A stretch of 8,132 nucleotides of DNA, from NCBI GenBank assembly GCA_964614375.1, contig CAZTLI010000242.1, positions 1-8,132 on the forward strand. Direction: 5' to 3'. The notes under the pieces are model-generated. The model was not told the DNA's origin and did no database searches. It saw only the letters and a program-made list of their open reading frames with translations. The translations under genes were made by a program, and so were the position numbers. Origin of the DNA: CAZTLI01 sp964614375. GTDB lineage: Bacteria > Chloroflexota > Anaerolineae > Aggregatilineales > Phototrophicaceae. Positions 5,797 to 8,132 of this stretch are shown one piece after another (the stretch's first letter is position 1; each line of letters begins with the position of its first letter).

Positions 5797-6924
5797 TTAT
5801 GTGTCCCAATCCGCGCCAAAATAATCATGTGGCTCTCTGGATTGAGTCAATGTCTGTTCCAGATAAGCTGAATCGATATATTCACTCAATGTATCGGGAA
5901 GATTGCGATAAATCCGCAGGATCAATTGCACCATAAGCCGTTCTGACATATGCCATCCATCCCAAAAATCATCTTCCTGCACGACTCCCAAAGATGCAGG
6001 ATTGGTATAGTCAAAATAGGCAAAGCCATAGGTTGCAAACAATGCGCGTAATCGCACGGTTGCCTGTTCAATGTACGCATAATCCCCGCTGCTCATCATG
6101 ACCTCATAGAAATCTGGCGCGAATGGCGGTGAATAACCAATCACAATCGTCCCGTGTTCTCGTGCCCATATCAGGATGTTTTCGAGGCGGTTGAAACGAC
6201 CTTCGGCGATGTCGCCGCCCGAAACGAAATGCTCACTCCGATTAAGTAGTGCATTCCAATCCCGTTCCAAACGTCCCTGCGAATATGTGTCATAGTCTGC
6301 AATAAGATGAGACCGTTGAACACTTCCATCGTTGCGGTAACCATAACCCTGCTGAGCACCAAACCCGAGCGATAACGATTGATGGATCGGTTCTTGATAC
6401 ACAATGAACGGATTGAAGGTCAGTATCCCATTTGTTACATCGGACGGAAAAACCGAAATCCCATACGTTACTAAATTCCAATAATTCACTGGCGATGACG
6501 GATCAAAGTGCAGCGCATCCGCATAATCAGGATTAAACCAGGGTTGATCAACACTTAAGAATACAAGCTCCGGTATGGCAGAAGGTTCTATTTCACTGTA
6601 AAAGTTCACGATATCAAGTACGCGCCAATCCGGGCCGGCGGCGTTATAAAAGGTCACCGTATCCCGAAATACCGGCGCGCGCAGCATCATTGCCCGCGAT
6701 GATCCCAAAATGATAACATCTGGTTCACGTTGATTGACTGACATGATCCTATAGAGATAGGTCTTTTGGTGCAGTTCAAAACGCGGCCCATATAATACAT
6801 TGGCATCACCAGCTTGCCAGTTAACAATCCACTCAATCGGCAGTACATCGCCCAGATACACACTGGTCAAAACCACGCCAAGCGGCAGGATAAACACAAC
6901 GAGTTTAAGTACAATCCGTTTCAC
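5797..6924 (-). CDS. Membrane-anchored SGNH-hydrolase-like protein, partner of the MBOAT (AlgJ/AlgX/DltD-type role)
   Basis: This 375-aa protein has a positively charged start and one hydrophobic segment (about 4-23), so it is probably anchored with its main domain outside the cytoplasm. D-V-I-I-L-G-S-S-R-A-M (69-79) is the SGNH block I, with the likely nucleophile Ser76. N-A-A-G (94-97) and S-V-D-Q (124-127) fit the following blocks. D-G-W-H (322-325) gives the Asp322-x-x-His325 pair of block V. About 50 residues, rich in acids and aromatics, follow the catalytic His. In AlgI/AlgJ, PatA/PatB and DltB/DltD pairs the SGNH protein transfers the acyl group exported through the MBOAT onto an envelope polymer. 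The MBOAT gene immediately upstream (16-bp gap) supports that role. The start is GTG 6924, with a G-rich stretch upstream as a weak ribosome-binding site. No specific subfamily is recognised; the polymer is unknown. Confidence 0.82.
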   Translation of the reverse strand: MKRIVLKLVVFILPLGVVLTSVYLGDVLPIEWIVNWQAGDANVLYGPRFELHQKTYLYRIMSVNQREPDVIILGSSRAMMLRAPVFRDTVTFYNAAGPDWRVLDIVNFYSEIEPSAIPELVFLSVDQPWFNPDYADALHFDPSSPVNYWNLVTYGISVFPSDVTNGILTFNPFIVYQEPIHQSLSLGFGAQQGYGYRNDGSVQRSHLIADYDTYSQGRLERDWNALLNRSEHFVSGGDIAEGRFNRLENILIWAREHGTIVIGYSPPFAPDFYEVMMSSGDYAYIEQATVRLRALFATYGFAYFDYTNPASLGVVQEDDFWDGWHMSERLMVQLILRIYRNLPDTLSEYIDSAYLEQTLTQSREPHDYFGADWDT

Positions 6925-6940
6925 ACAACCCGCCCGTCAA

Positions 6941-8132
6941 CTAAAATTGAAAATAGATAAACGCCGCATTTTCGCCCAGAGAAGCCAGTGAAATCCAGAT
7001 AAATCCCAAGACAACATAATACAATACCCAGCGTACAACCATCGGACTATTTTGTAACACAGATTGCAGTTGCCAGCGCTCATCGATCGCATCGACAATG
7101 ATTAGCACCAATATTAATCCCCATGCCAATGCAAATTCACCGGCTGCGCCCATTATGCTGCCCGCAAATGGCGCGTACAGATTGGCATCTCCGCTCAGCG
7201 GCAACAGGTGCGTGACCACATACAGCGCGTCTGGCAGCGAATTCGCGCGGAAGAATATCCACGCAAAACAGACCACGGTAAAAGTCAATGCCACTTTAAG
7301 GAGTCTCGGCATTGCGGCGGCGACACGTCCTCCCCATCTTCGTTGCAGCATAACTTCTATACCAATAAACAAGCCATGTATCGCGCCCCAGATGACGAAT
7401 GTCCAGTTTGCACCGTGCCACAATCCACTCACGACAAATACGATCATTAGATTGAACAGAACACGCGCCTGAGACGCACGATTGCCGCCGAGGGGGAAGT
7501 ACAAATAATCGCGAAACCAGGTAGACAGCGATATGTGCCAACTTCGCCAGAATTCTCGAATAGATTGCGAGAAATAGGGCTGGCGAAAATTATCCATCAA
7601 GCGTATGCCCAATACTCTGGCTATCCCAATCGCAATATCAGAATACCCTGAAAAATCGCAGTAAATCTGCACAGCGAAAAACACTGTCGCCACAATTAAT
7701 ACACTGCCACTATAGTGTTCGGGTTGGTTATAGACCGTATTGACATACACCGCCAAACGATCTGCAATGACCACTTTTTTGAATGCGCCCCAGAGCACCA
7801 GACGAAGCCCATCCACCGCCCGATCATAATCAAAATCCACCCGCTCTCGGAATTGTGGCAGCATATTTCTGGCACGTTCAATCGGCCCGGCGACAAGCTG
7901 TGGGAAAAAAGCGATGAATGTGGCGAAAATGCCTAAATGAGTCTCCGGCTCAATCTCGCCCCGATATACATCAATGGTGTATGACATTGACTGAAATGTA
8001 TAAAACGAAATCCCAACAGGCAGCAGCACTTCTAATAAGGGCGAATTTATCCCCAACAAAGCGGAGAAAGACTCAGCAAAAAAGTTGAAATATTTGAATA
8101 TAAACAATACACCGAGATTGACAAGAATACTG
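6941..8132 (-). CDS. MBOAT-family O-acyltransferase (AlgI/PatA/DltB-like), 5' end outside the window
   Basis: This multipass membrane O-acyltransferase is expected to pass acyl groups, probably acetyl from acetyl-CoA, across the membrane for envelope polymer modification. Numbering from the in-frame TTG at 8107: L-P-V-G-I-S-F-Y-T-F-Q-S (29-40), V-A-G-P-I-E-R (72-78), D-F-S-G-Y-S-D (151-157), N-F-R-Q-P-Y-F (173-179), F-W-R-S-W-H-I-S-L-S (186-195) and G-L-W-H-G-A (228-233), with His191 and the invariant His231. About eight hydrophobic segments alternate with these motifs. It ends in F-I-Y-F-Q-F (383-388). The frame stays open from 8107 to the window edge, and the extra residues (S-I-L-V-N-L-G-V) continue the family pattern. 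The true start therefore lies outside, and roughly 80-100 N-terminal residues are missing. It is the first visible gene of the right-hand operon, followed after 16 bp by its SGNH partner. Confidence 0.93.
   Translation of the reverse strand, partial: SILVNLGVLFIFKYFNFFAESFSALLGINSPLLEVLLPVGISFYTFQSMSYTIDVYRGEIEPETHLGIFATFIAFFPQLVAGPIERARNMLPQFRERVDFDYDRAVDGLRLVLWGAFKKVVIADRLAVYVNTVYNQPEHYSGSVLIVATVFFAVQIYCDFSGYSDIAIGIARVLGIRLMDNFRQPYFSQSIREFWRSWHISLSTWFRDYLYFPLGGNRASQARVLFNLMIVFVVSGLWHGANWTFVIWGAIHGLFIGIEVMLQRRWGGRVAAAMPRLLKVALTFTVVCFAWIFFRANSLPDALYVVTHLLPLSGDANLYAPFAGSIMGAAGEFALAWGLILVLIIVDAIDERWQLQSVLQNSPMVVRWVLYYVVLGFIWISLASLGENAAFIYFQF

Noticed and set aside
7098..7472. Open frame of 124 codons opposite the MBOAT gene
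   Set aside because: It lies antisense to strongly conserved MBOAT motifs and has no protein-like features of its own.

Overview
The window carries ten protein-coding genes, nine complete and one cut by the right edge, packed with almost no spacer. Protein features and mid-range base composition (about half G+C by eye) suggest an environmental bacterium, most likely of the Chloroflexota (Anaerolineae-like). The main reason is a pair of small WDW-motif, STAS/SpoIIAA-like proteins of a kind I associate with that phylum. This placement is inference. No mobile element, CRISPR array, rRNA or tRNA was seen.

Left part (1-1874). A PPOX-type split-barrel flavin/F420 oxidoreductase is read rightward behind a plausible promoter. 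It converges, with only 5 bp between stop codons, on a leftward class-V PLP enzyme resembling isopenicillin N epimerase. A 192-bp A+T-rich divergent intergenic region follows, with two small inverted repeats and a good leftward promoter for the PLP enzyme.

Middle part (1875-4393). Two small rightward proteins flank a leftward Sua5/YrdC/TsaC threonylcarbamoyl-AMP synthase. They have the same WDW, Asp and IVVV motifs at identical residue numbers. The first overlaps sua5 tail to tail by 4 bp. The second starts 26 bp from the sua5 start and overlaps a leftward patatin-like lipase tail to tail by 44 bp. The patatin has its own promoter.

Right part (4462-8132). A leftward operon reads MBOAT O-acyltransferase (5' end outside the window), SGNH-hydrolase-like membrane-anchored partner, PrmC release-factor methyltransferase, nitrobindin-like heme barrel. 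Spacings are 16 bp, about 7 bp (or a 32-bp overlap), and a 1-bp TAATG overlap. The MBOAT/SGNH pair resembles AlgI/AlgJ, PatA/PatB and DltB/DltD systems that acylate cell-envelope polymers. The MBOAT ends in the hexapeptide F-I-Y-F-Q-F, which matches the C-terminal tyrosine motif proposed to carry the acyl group between an MBOAT and its SGNH partner. This complete-looking two-gene acyl relay is the most interesting system here; its polymer substrate cannot be read from the window.
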